This document shows, one piece after another, positions 1 through 5,340 of a stretch of DNA of 6,422 nt (position 1 is the first letter of the stretch; the number at the start of each line of letters is the position of its first letter). The stretch lies in contig JBBRYW010000180.1 of the NCBI GenBank assembly GCA_038237235.1, positions 1 to 6,422 on the forward strand. Direction: 5' to 3'. This DNA is from JBBRYW01 sp038237235. GTDB lineage: Bacteria; Actinomycetota; Thermoleophilia; Gaiellales; Gaiellaceae. The position numbers and the translations under genes were made by a program. Under the pieces are notes generated by a model. The model worked only from the letters and a program-made list of their open reading frames with translations, searched no databases and was not told where the DNA came from.

Positions 1-1940
1 CCCGCCTGCCGCGTCCCGAGCAGCTGGCCTTCGCCGCGGATCTCCAGGTCGGTCTCCGCCAGCTCGAATCCGTCCGTCGTGGCAACCAGTGCCTCCAGGC
101 GCGCGCGGGCGGAGTCGGTGATCTCCTCCCTGGCGCGAGAGACCAGCAGGCAGTAGGACTGCTCGGCTCCCCTCCCCACCCGGCCGCGCAGCTGATGGAG
201 CTGGGCGAGTCCGAAGCGGTCGGCCTCCTGGACGATCATGATCGTCGCGTTCGGGACGTCGACTCCCACCTCGATCACCGTCGTTGCGACGAGCACGTCG
301 AGGTCACGGGCCTTGAAGCGAGCCATCAGGTAGCGTCGCTCTGCCGGTCGCAGCCGCCCGTGCAGGCACCCGACACGAAGGCCGCGCAGCTCGGCGCGGG
401 AAAGCCGCTCGGCCTCCTGCTCGGCCGCGCGGGCCAGGAAGGTCTCCGACTGCTCGATCAAGGGGCATACGACGTAGGCTTGCCGCCCGGCCTCGAGGTG
501 CCCGCGCAGGCGCCGGTAGGCCTCGGCGCTCCGCTCCTCGGTGACCCAGCTCGTGACGATCGGCCTCCGACCCTCGGGCGATCGGGTGATCTCGGTCACC
601 TGAAGGTCGCCGTACACGGTCAGCGCCAGCGTTCGCGGGATCGGGGTCGCAGTCATGTGCAGCACGTGAGGCGACCGCCCGGCGGAGATCGCCCGTCGCT
701 GCTCGACGCCGAAGCGGTGCTGCTCGTCGACGACGGCGACCGCGAGGTCGCGGAACTCGACCTCGTCCTGGATCAGTGCGTGCGTCCCGACTGCGATGTC
801 GGCTTCCCCGGACACAAGCGCCGCCCGTGCGGCCGCGTGCTGCTTCCGCGGGAGCGCGCTCGTCAGCAGGACGATCCGGACGCCGAGCTCTCGGCATAGC
901 TCCTCGACCGTCAGGAAATGCTGCTCGGCGAGCGTCTCTGTCGGGGCCATGAGCGCACCCTGGCGACCCGACTCGACCGCGCGGAGGAGCGCGTACAGCG
1001 CGACGACCGTCTTGCCCGAGCCGACGTCGCCCTGGAGCAGGCGCTGCATCGGTGCAGGGCGCGCGAGATCGGCGTCGATCTCGGCAACCGCTCGCTCCTG
1101 GTCGGGTGTCAGCGAGAAGGGCAGCACTCCCCGGTAGCGCGAGGCGAGCCCACCAGACTCGCCCAGAGCGGGCGCGACGAGGCTCTCCCGCCGACGACGC
1201 CCGCGTGCGAGCCCGAGCTGGAGCACGAGCAACTCGTCGAAGGCAAGGCGGCGGCGGCCCCACTCCGCATCCTCCCCCGAGCGAGGCCGGTGCAGCGCGC
1301 ACAGGGCGTCGCCGGTCATCGGCAAGCTCGCCCGCGCCCTGACTGCGGCGGGTAGCGGATCAGGGAAGTCGCCGACGTGCGCAAGCGCGTAGCCGACGAG
1401 CTCGCGCAGCTTCTTCACCGTCACGTCCTCGTTCGCCGGATAGACGGGCGCGAAGTCGGCCGTCTCGAGCGCGCCGTCCAGGTCGTACGAGCGCACCGAG
1501 AACTCGTTCCGCTTCAGCTGCCCGCGAAGCCGCACCCGAGTCCCGGGTCGGAGCTTCTCGACGAGCCAGATCTGGTTGAACCAGACGGCCGTCACGCGGT
1601 CCGAGCCGTCGTCCACGACCGCGCGTACGAGCGTCAGTCGACGCGACGGCCGCTTCAGCGAGACATTCCGAACCTCACCCGAGATCGTCACCTCCTCGTC
1701 GGTGAGCAGGTCGGCGATCGAGCGTTCCGGAACGGCCGCCTCGTACCGGCGAGGCGCGTACAAGAGGAGGTCTCTGATCGTCCGAAGGCCGAGCTTCGCG
1801 AGCTTCCTGGTCAGCCCGCTACCGACGCCCGGCAACACCTCGAGCGGACGGTCGAGCAGCTCCGGCCGGGGAAAGCCCCGCGGTCGGGGCCAGCGCTCCG
1901 GCAAGTCGTTCGACGCGAAAGCAGTGGGCGAGCGCACCAT
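1..1940 (-). CDS. recG: ATP-dependent DNA helicase RecG, C-terminus cut off by window edge
   Basis: RecG is a monomeric superfamily 2 double-strand DNA translocase that remodels stalled replication forks and recombination junctions in the cytoplasm. The frame is open for 646 codons from ATG 1940 to the window edge. Motifs in order: an N-terminal wedge/OB region at about residues 60-200, Walker A GDVGSGKT at 304-311, DEQH box at 405-408, TATPIPRT from 430, and motif VI QLRGRVGRG ending near 591. The helicase core is therefore complete. Family members are about 690-780 residues, so roughly 60-100 C-terminal residues are missing, off the window. The start could be ATG 1940 or GTG 1937: an AGGG Shine-Dalgarno-like run lies only 3 bases before the ATG but 6 before the GTG. 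No frame disruption is seen over 1.9 kb, in contrast to the neighbouring HEPN gene. Identity is certain; only the exact start is open. Confidence 0.97.
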   Translation of the reverse strand, partial: MVRSPTAFASNDLPERWPRPRGFPRPELLDRPLEVLPGVGSGLTRKLAKLGLRTIRDLLLYAPRRYEAAVPERSIADLLTDEEVTISGEVRNVSLKRPSRRLTLVRAVVDDGSDRVTAVWFNQIWLVEKLRPGTRVRLRGQLKRNEFSVRSYDLDGALETADFAPVYPANEDVTVKKLRELVGYALAHVGDFPDPLPAAVRARASLPMTGDALCALHRPRSGEDAEWGRRRLAFDELLVLQLGLARGRRRRESLVAPALGESGGLASRYRGVLPFSLTPDQERAVAEIDADLARPAPMQRLLQGDVGSGKTVVALYALLRAVESGRQGALMAPTETLAEQHFLTVEELCRELGVRIVLLTSALPRKQHAAARAALVSGEADIAVGTHALIQDEVEFRDLAVAVVDEQHRFGVEQRRAISAGRSPHVLHMTATPIPRTLALTVYGDLQVTEITRSPEGRRPIVTSWVTEERSAEAYRRLRGHLEAGRQAYVVCPLIEQSETFLARAAEQEAERLSRAELRGLRVGCLHGRLRPAERRYLMARFKARDLDVLVATTVIEVGVDVPNATIMIVQEADRFGLAQLHQLRGRVGRGAEQSYCLLVSRAREEITDSARARLEALVATTDGFELAETDLEIRGEGQLLGTRQA

Positions 1941-1973
1941 CTTCCCTGCACGACCAGGGCGTCGGCGAGTCTA
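1941..1973 (-). promoter_or_regulatory. Candidate -10 element and ribosome binding site of recG
   Basis: On the minus strand a TAGACT hexamer (1973-1968), a good actinobacterial TANNNT -10 match, lies 27 bases before the recG ATG. A purine-rich GCAGGGAAG directly precedes the start. A transcript beginning about 7 bases after the hexamer would have a leader of about 20 bases that includes the ribosome binding site. I see no convincing -35 element. The same hexamer occurs before rpmB. This suggests recG has its own promoter and does not depend on the broken cassette upstream. Confidence 0.4.
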
Positions 1974-2029
1974 CCGGCGGCATCCGGCGCTGCCGCGTAC
2001 GCGTGACCGCGAGGTGCCTGGCCGGGGCT

Positions 2030-2441
2030 TCAAGTGATGACGCGGCTGCGGGCCGCTTCGACAAGCTTGCGGGCGTTCCGCTCGGCGCGCCGGCGTTGAT
2101 CGGCAGTGACCGCCTGAGCACTGTACTCCGCGCGCGTCTTCATCCCGAGCAGCGCGCTGAGAGCTCTGGCGAGCTCGTTTCCACCTGGCCGTTACTCGCT
2201 TCACGAGGTCAACCGCTTCCATTGTGATCCCGGCCTCTGGCGTGCTCACCGAGAGCCTGGCAGCAGATCGCGTCCGCCGCCGCGATTCCTGCGTGGAAAC
2301 AGAGGGTCACGAACGCGTCGCCGATCTCATCTTCGCTACCCGTACGTCCCGAACAATTCCGCTGCTTCGAAGAACTGGCGGGCCCTTCTCCATTCGGCCG
2401 GACTTGGTCATCTGGTCGCAAGGTGAGGTGCGCGCGCTCAT
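2030..2441 (-). pseudogene. HEPN-domain protein, broken by four +1 frameshifts
   Basis: No single frame is open, but one HEPN protein can be followed through three frames. It starts at ATG 2441, with AAGAGG 7 bases upstream, and reads 19 codons to ...SGRMEK. Skipping one base near 2384 gives ARQFFEAAELFGTY. Skipping one near 2341 gives GSEDEIGDAFVTLCFHAG and on to HARGRDHN. Skipping one at 2220 gives EAVDLVKRVTARW. Skipping one near 2180 gives NELARALSALLGMKTRAEYS and on to SRVIT and TGA at 2030-2032. The total is 135 residues, a normal length for these all-helical HEPN proteins. The segments match, from memory, proteins paired with MNT nucleotidyltransferases; HEPN partners are often RNases neutralised by the MNT partner. 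I cannot confidently place the catalytic R-x4-6-H motif. All four changes are extra bases in runs (GGG, GGG, GG, AAA), so either decay or local sequencing error could explain them. HEPN identity is likely, although the exact subfamily is inferred. Confidence 0.8.
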
Positions 2442-2525
2442 AGGGCAACCTCTTGAGGATCATGCGGAGCGAGCGACGGACGACCGTAGGCGTCACTCCG
2501 GCGATCCCGGACGTAGCGTGCTCAC
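2435..2525. repeat. Direct repeat copy A (MNT 3' end / HEPN start)
   Basis: This 91-bp segment matches 3927-4019 with 5 substitutions and one 2-bp gap (this copy lacks a CG near 2514), about 94% identity over aligned bases. On the minus strand it covers the last 11 codons of the MNT gene with its TGA, a 52-base spacer, the AAGAGG ribosome binding site (2454-2449) and the HEPN ATG (2441-2439). It ends a few bases inside HEPN. Restoring the missing CG would carry the MNT frame through the whole repeat to a TGA overlapping the HEPN ATG. Confidence 0.95.
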
Positions 2526-2879
2526 GCGGTAGCCCTTCATCCGGGCTGGACGTAGGGGGCGCCGTGAGCCGAAGAGCTCGATCCCTTCGCGTGCGGCGGC
2601 CTGGATCGGGGACTCGACGGCAGCTAGCCCGGCAACCTCGTCCTCACCGTACTCCAGTACCCGCGCATCGTTCCCCGTCCAGGCATGCGCGGCGGTCTCC
2701 AATCCCATGATCTGTTCGCGCCACGCGGCTTCGTCCTCCCAAACCTCGGCCGAGCGGACGATGAGAATGTCAATGTCGCCTTCGCGGTCGGCGTCGCCGC
2801 GCGCGGCCGACCCGAAGAGGAGCGCGACAGCAGGCGGTCTTTCCCAACCAGCGATCGCCGCACGTAGACGGTCGATCAC
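2493..2879 (-). CDS. MNT-family minimal nucleotidyltransferase, probably 5'-truncated
   Basis: The 128-residue product carries the polymerase-beta-type nucleotidyltransferase signature: GSAARGD at 23-29 followed by GDIDILIV, with candidate metal-binding Asp35 and Asp37. A serine usual before the first Asp is Gly here. In studied MNT-HEPN pairs the MNT protein acts as antitoxin by transferring AMP to the HEPN partner; the adjacent HEPN remnant fits that role. The start is doubtful. GTG 2879 has no visible ribosome binding site, and homology-like sequence (IEGLASLRLQ) continues upstream in frame to a TAG at 2913-2915. As I recall the family, longer relatives place a winged-helix domain before this point, and there is no room for it before rpmB. 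The gene therefore looks N-terminally truncated. Its last 11 codons lie in direct repeat copy A, where a 2-bp deletion relative to copy B ends the frame early. The domain call is firm; whether it is expressed is uncertain. Confidence 0.8.
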   Translation of the reverse strand: MIDRLRAAIAGWERPPAVALLFGSAARGDADREGDIDILIVRSAEVWEDEAAWREQIMGLETAAHAWTGNDARVLEYGEDEVAGLAAVESPIQAAAREGIELFGSRRPLRPARMKGYRVSTLRPGSPE

Positions 2880-2948
2880 CTGGAGGCGAAGACTCGCCAG
2901 ACCCTCGATCTAGTTCACGTCAGGAGGACAGCCGACTTGAACGATATT

Positions 2949-2982
2949 TAGCTCATATGAGCTATTTTTGGCTCACATGACC
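2949..2982. promoter_or_regulatory. Operator-like palindrome plus degenerate second copy upstream of MNT-HEPN
   Basis: TAGCTCATATGAGCTA (2949-2964) is a perfect 16-bp palindrome in an A/T-rich patch that stands out from the GC-rich surroundings. A second site, GCTCACATGACC (2971-2982), matches the palindrome core GCTCATATGAGC (2951-2962) at 10 of 12 bases and is displaced by exactly 20 bp, about two helical turns. A further half site ATGAGCT occurs at 2994-3000, running into the rpmB stop codon. The arrangement fits a dimeric repressor binding tandem sites on one DNA face, as in autoregulated toxin-antitoxin promoters. The A/T-rich core could also hold the -10 element. The binding protein is unknown; a winged-helix domain of a full-length MNT relative is a guess. 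Confidence 0.6.
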
Positions 2983-2998
2983 AGATGGGCCTAATGAG

Positions 2999-3196
2999 CT
3001 AGGAGGGGGCGGCCTTCTGTACCTTGCCGGCCTTGAGGCAGCGCGTGCACACGTAGGTGCGGGTCACCTTCCCGGCGAGAAGGATGCGGACTCGCTGGAG
3101 GTTCGGGTTGAACCGGCGCCGCGTCGCGACCATCGAGTGGCTCCGGCTGTTGCCGAACGACGGCTGCTTGCCGCAGATTGCGCAAATCTTGGACAT
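2999..3196 (-). CDS. rpmB: 50S ribosomal protein L28
   Basis: This 65-residue protein is a full-length L28 of the large ribosomal subunit. It shows the family pattern CAICGKQPSFGN at 5-16, SHS at 19-21, RRRFNPNLQRVR at 26-37 and YVCTRCLKAGKV at 48-59. Cys5, Cys8, Cys50 and Cys53 form two CxxC pairs, the zinc-binding (C+) type of L28. The ATG at 3196 is the only sensible start and has no Shine-Dalgarno; a -10-like TAGACT lies 8 bases upstream, suggesting leaderless expression. ribH ends 89 bases upstream. Downstream, recG lies about 1 kb away, separated by the MNT-HEPN cassette. In many actinobacteria a DAK/DhaL-domain gene lies between rpmB and recG, and it is absent here. Confidence 0.97.
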   Translation of the reverse strand: MSKICAICGKQPSFGNSRSHSMVATRRRFNPNLQRVRILLAGKVTRTYVCTRCLKAGKVQKAAPS

Positions 3197-3204
3197 GGCG
3201 CGTC

Positions 3205-3210
3205 AGTCTA
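3205..3210 (-). promoter_or_regulatory. Candidate -10 box of a leaderless rpmB promoter
   Basis: TAGACT on the minus strand ends 8 bases before the rpmB ATG at 3196. A -10 box normally directs initiation 6-8 bases downstream, which would put the transcript start at or next to the ATG. This agrees with the absence of any Shine-Dalgarno in the bases before rpmB. No clear -35 is seen 16-18 bases further upstream. Confidence 0.45.
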
Positions 3211-3247
3211 GATCATGGACGGGAAATTCGAGGTGCGCCGGTTTGAC

Positions 3248-3269
3248 GGCCCGGAAACGCCGCCGGACC
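3248..3269 (-). terminator. Weak hairpin after ribH
   Basis: In the 89-base gap between ribH and rpmB the minus-strand transcript can form a 7-bp stem, GGUCCGG with CCGGGCC (one G-U pair), around an 8-base loop. No U-run follows, so it is not a canonical intrinsic terminator. It might mark the end of the rib unit before a separate rpmB promoter, or be chance in GC-rich DNA. Confidence 0.2.
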
Positions 3270-3285
3270 CTTCGAGCTCACGCGC

Positions 3286-3933
3286 CTACGGGCCTGCGCT
3301 GCGAGCGACCTCGGCCCCCGGCTTGGTCCCGGCGGTGCGGAGCTGGCGAAAGACATCTGCCATCTCGAGCGCACTGCGCACGGCGTCCACCGAGCGATCA
3401 ACCCGGGCCTCCGCCTGTTCCTTCGTGTCGACGGTCAGGAGGCCGAACGAGACCGGGATACCCGTCTCGAGCCCCGCGAGCTGAAGACCGCTCGCCGCCT
3501 CCGCGGCGACGAATTCGAAGTGGGCGGTCTCGCCGCGGATGACGCAGCCGAGTGCGACCACGCAGGCATACCGACGGCTCTTCGCGAGCGCCATCGCGGC
3601 AAGCGGCAGCTCGAAGGCGCCGGGGACGCGCACCACGGTGACCGACTCGGCGGCGACGCCGAGTCGCTCCAGCTCCGCAAGCGCGTTCTCGAGCAGCCGG
3701 CTCGTGATCTCGCCGTTGAACCGGCTGACGGCGATGCCCACCGCCCGGCCGTTTCCCCGTGCCGCTCCCTCGACCACGCTGTAGCCGCCGGGAACCATCA
3801 GGTCGCCGACCGCATGCTCGGAGGCGGCGGACGGCGCCGATTCGTCGAGATCGGCCAGCACGTTCTCGCTCGCCTGCTCGTCAACGTCGGGCGAGGCGAC
3901 CGCTTCGACGTCGCTCGGCCCGCCGTCGCTCAT
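3286..3933 (-). CDS. ribH: 6,7-dimethyl-8-ribityllumazine synthase with acidic N-terminal extension
   Basis: Lumazine synthase condenses 5-amino-6-ribitylamino-uracil with 3,4-dihydroxy-2-butanone 4-phosphate, the penultimate step to riboflavin. The 215-residue product has the family motifs SRFNGEIT at 70-77, PGAFELP at 104-110, GCVIRGETAHFEFV at 129-142 with the expected catalytic His138, and the VSFGLLT...EQAEAR block at 161-177. Usual length is about 155 residues, so the first 60 or so are extra. Residues 1-45 are acidic and low in complexity, with 12 Asp/Glu. ATG 3933 has AAGAGG at 7 bases, an ideal spacing. ATG 3798 (Met46) would give a near-normal protein but has no clear ribosome binding site. 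The start codon and its ribosome binding site lie inside direct repeat copy B, and the ATG overlaps the TGA of a 29-codon mini-ORF, which suggests coupled translation. Function is certain; use of the long form is likely. Confidence 0.95.
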   Translation of the reverse strand: MSDGGPSDVEAVASPDVDEQASENVLADLDESAPSAASEHAVGDLMVPGGYSVVEGAARGNGRAVGIAVSRFNGEITSRLLENALAELERLGVAAESVTVVRVPGAFELPLAAMALAKSRRYACVVALGCVIRGETAHFEFVAAEAASGLQLAGLETGIPVSFGLLTVDTKEQAEARVDRSVDAVRSALEMADVFRQLRTAGTKPGAEVARSAGP

Positions 3934-4019
3934 AGGGCAACCTCTTGAGGCTCATGTGCAGCGAGCGACTGACGACCGTAGGCGTCACTCCGGTGATCCC
4001 GGACGCGTAGCGTGCTCAC
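3927..4019. repeat. Direct repeat copy B (ribBA-ribH junction)
   Basis: This 93-bp segment is the partner of 2435-2525, displaced by 1492-1494 bp in the same orientation. On the minus strand it begins at the ribBA stop codon, includes the AAGAGG ribosome binding site (3946-3941), and ends a few bases into ribH. It contains CG at a point where copy A has a 2-bp gap. As in copy A, the repeat spans the end of one gene and the start of the next, so it is not a random fragment. Confidence 0.95.
3930..4019 (-). CDS. 29-codon mini-ORF bridging ribBA and ribH
   Basis: GTG 4019 overlaps the ribBA TGA as GTGA, and the frame runs 29 codons to a TGA that overlaps the ribH ATG as ATGA. It thus fills the gap exactly with 4-base overlaps at both ends, the geometry of translational coupling. 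The peptide (MSTLRVRDHR..., 29 residues) matches nothing I know. The entire ORF is direct repeat copy B. In copy A the same phase continues the MNT frame. All four codon differences between copies change the amino acid (five base changes), so there is no sign of protein-level selection. It may act only as a ribosome relay, or be chance. Confidence 0.35.
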   Translation of the reverse strand: MSTLRVRDHRSDAYGRQSLAAHEPQEVAL

Positions 4020-5281
4020 TCGCCCTCCTGGCCGGCGTCGAAGCGGAGATCCTGGTGGTGAAGCCGATGTCCGAGCCTGGCGCGCTTCGTGGCGAGGTAG
4101 TTCCGGTTCTCAACGTTCGGCGGCACTTCGATCGGTACCTGCTCGACCACAGTGAGCCCGAAGCCCTCAAGGCCGGTGATCTTCTTCGGATTGTTGGTCA
4201 GAATCCGGATCGTCGACAGCCCGAGATCGGCGAGGATCTGGTTGCCGATCCCCCATTCGCGCGCGTCCGCCTGGAAGCCGAGCTCGAGGTTGGCGTCGAC
4301 CGTATCGAGTCCCCCCTCCTGCAGCTCGTAGGCCTTCAGCTTGTTCAAGAGGCCGATGTTCCTCCCCTCCTGCGACATGTACAGGAGCACGCTGTGTTCC
4401 TCGGCCGCAAGCTGCGTCAGCGCTACCTCCAGCTGCTCACCGCAATCGCAACGAAGCGAGTGGAACACGTCGCCTGTCAGGCATTCGGAGTGAACCCTGA
4501 CAAGGACGTTCTCGGCGCCGGCCACCTCGCCCCTGACGAGCGCGACGTGTGGCTTGCCTGTGAGCTTCTCACGGAACGCGACGGCGTTGAAGGCGCCGTA
4601 GGCCGTCGGCATCCGCACGCTCGTGACGCGCTCGACGAGCTTCTCGGTGCGCCGGCGGTACTCGATCAGATCGGCGACGCTCACGAGCTTGATGTCGTGC
4701 CGGTCGCAGTACGGGACGAGATCCGGCACGCGCGCCATCGACCCGTCGTCCTTCATTACCTCGCAGACGACGCCGGCCGGAATCAGCCCCGCGAGCCGTG
4801 CGAGATCCACCGACGCCTCCGTCTGCCCCGTTCGCTCGAGCACCCCGCCCGGCCGCGCGCGGAGGGGGAAGACATGGCCGGGCTGAAGCACGTCCCGGGG
4901 CCCCTTGCTCGGGTCGATCGCAACCTGAATGGTGTGCGAGCGATCGTGGGCGGAGATACCGGTCGAGATCCCCTCGCGCGCCTCGATCGAGACGGTGAAC
5001 GCGGTGCCGTAGGGCGTCTCGTTCTTCTGGGTCATGGGCGGGAGCTCGAGCTCGTCGCACCGCTCCTCGGTGAGGCAGAGACAGATGAGGCCGCGTGCGT
5101 GGGTGGCCATGAAGTTGATTGCCTCGGGGGTCGCGAACTGGGCTGCAATCGTGAGATCGCCCTCGTTCTCGCGGTCGGCGGCGTCGACGACGACGACGAA
5201 CTTACCCGCTTGAATGTCCTCGATCGCCTCGTCGATCGTGGCGAACGGGCTCTGCTCTACAAGGGCGAGCTTTTGAGTCAT
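4016..5281 (-). CDS. ribBA: Bifunctional RibBA: DHBP synthase / GTP cyclohydrolase II
   Basis: This 421-residue protein supplies both riboflavin precursors. The N-terminal DHBP synthase half (about 12-215) converts ribulose 5-phosphate to the butanone phosphate and formate. The C-terminal GTP cyclohydrolase II half opens GTP. Visible motifs: DRENEGDL at 36-43, STGISAHDRS at 106-115, PGHVFPLRA at 134-142; then HSECLTGD at 264-271 with zinc cysteines 267, 278 and 280, QEGRNIGL at 304-311, LTNNPKK at 361-367 and NYLATKR at 394-400. Two deviations: residue 153 is Gln in RTGQTEAS, where E. coli RibB has the metal-binding His153 (GHTEA), and the acidic loop usually DDEDRENEGD is DAADRENEGD. ATG 5281 is chosen because the upstream in-frame ATG 5377 would add a 32-residue unrelated tail and overlap ribE by 41 bases. 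ATG 5281 overlaps the stop of a 20-codon mini-ORF. ribH follows after the 93-bp repeat. Confidence 0.95.
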   Translation of the reverse strand: MTQKLALVEQSPFATIDEAIEDIQAGKFVVVVDAADRENEGDLTIAAQFATPEAINFMATHARGLICLCLTEERCDELELPPMTQKNETPYGTAFTVSIEAREGISTGISAHDRSHTIQVAIDPSKGPRDVLQPGHVFPLRARPGGVLERTGQTEASVDLARLAGLIPAGVVCEVMKDDGSMARVPDLVPYCDRHDIKLVSVADLIEYRRRTEKLVERVTSVRMPTAYGAFNAVAFREKLTGKPHVALVRGEVAGAENVLVRVHSECLTGDVFHSLRCDCGEQLEVALTQLAAEEHSVLLYMSQEGRNIGLLNKLKAYELQEGGLDTVDANLELGFQADAREWGIGNQILADLGLSTIRILTNNPKKITGLEGFGLTVVEQVPIEVPPNVENRNYLATKRARLGHRLHHQDLRFDAGQEGE

Positions 5282-5340
5282 GTCCGGGGATCGTATCGCC
5301 GTGCGCCCCTCGGGCTCGCCGTTAGCAGCTGGTGCTTCAT
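5278..5340 (-). CDS. 20-codon mini-ORF bridging ribE and ribBA
   Basis: ATG 5340 overlaps the ribE stop codon as ATGA, and the frame runs 20 codons to a TGA overlapping the ribBA ATG, again as ATGA. The peptide (MKHQLLTASPRGARRYDPRT) is basic and unfamiliar. It is unrelated in sequence to the ribBA-ribH mini-ORF but has the same geometry. It could pass ribosomes from ribE to ribBA, whose ATG has no evident Shine-Dalgarno of its own. A chance open frame this short is also quite possible. Confidence 0.3.
   Translation of the reverse strand: MKHQLLTASPRGARRYDPRT

Noticed and set aside
304..1302. 332-codon minus-strand frame within recG
   Set aside because: It is an Arg/Ala/Pro-rich shadow in another frame of the same strand. 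The recG frame carries all helicase motifs through the same bases.
2209..2496. 95-codon minus-strand ORF taken as an independent gene
   Set aside because: Its middle and C-terminal part is the third segment of the frameshifted HEPN protein. Its N-terminal part is read out of frame through the repeat.
2922..2940. Plus-strand AGGAGG followed by a TTG codon
   Set aside because: The frame stops after only a few codons, and it lies in the upstream region of a minus-strand gene. It is a chance match.
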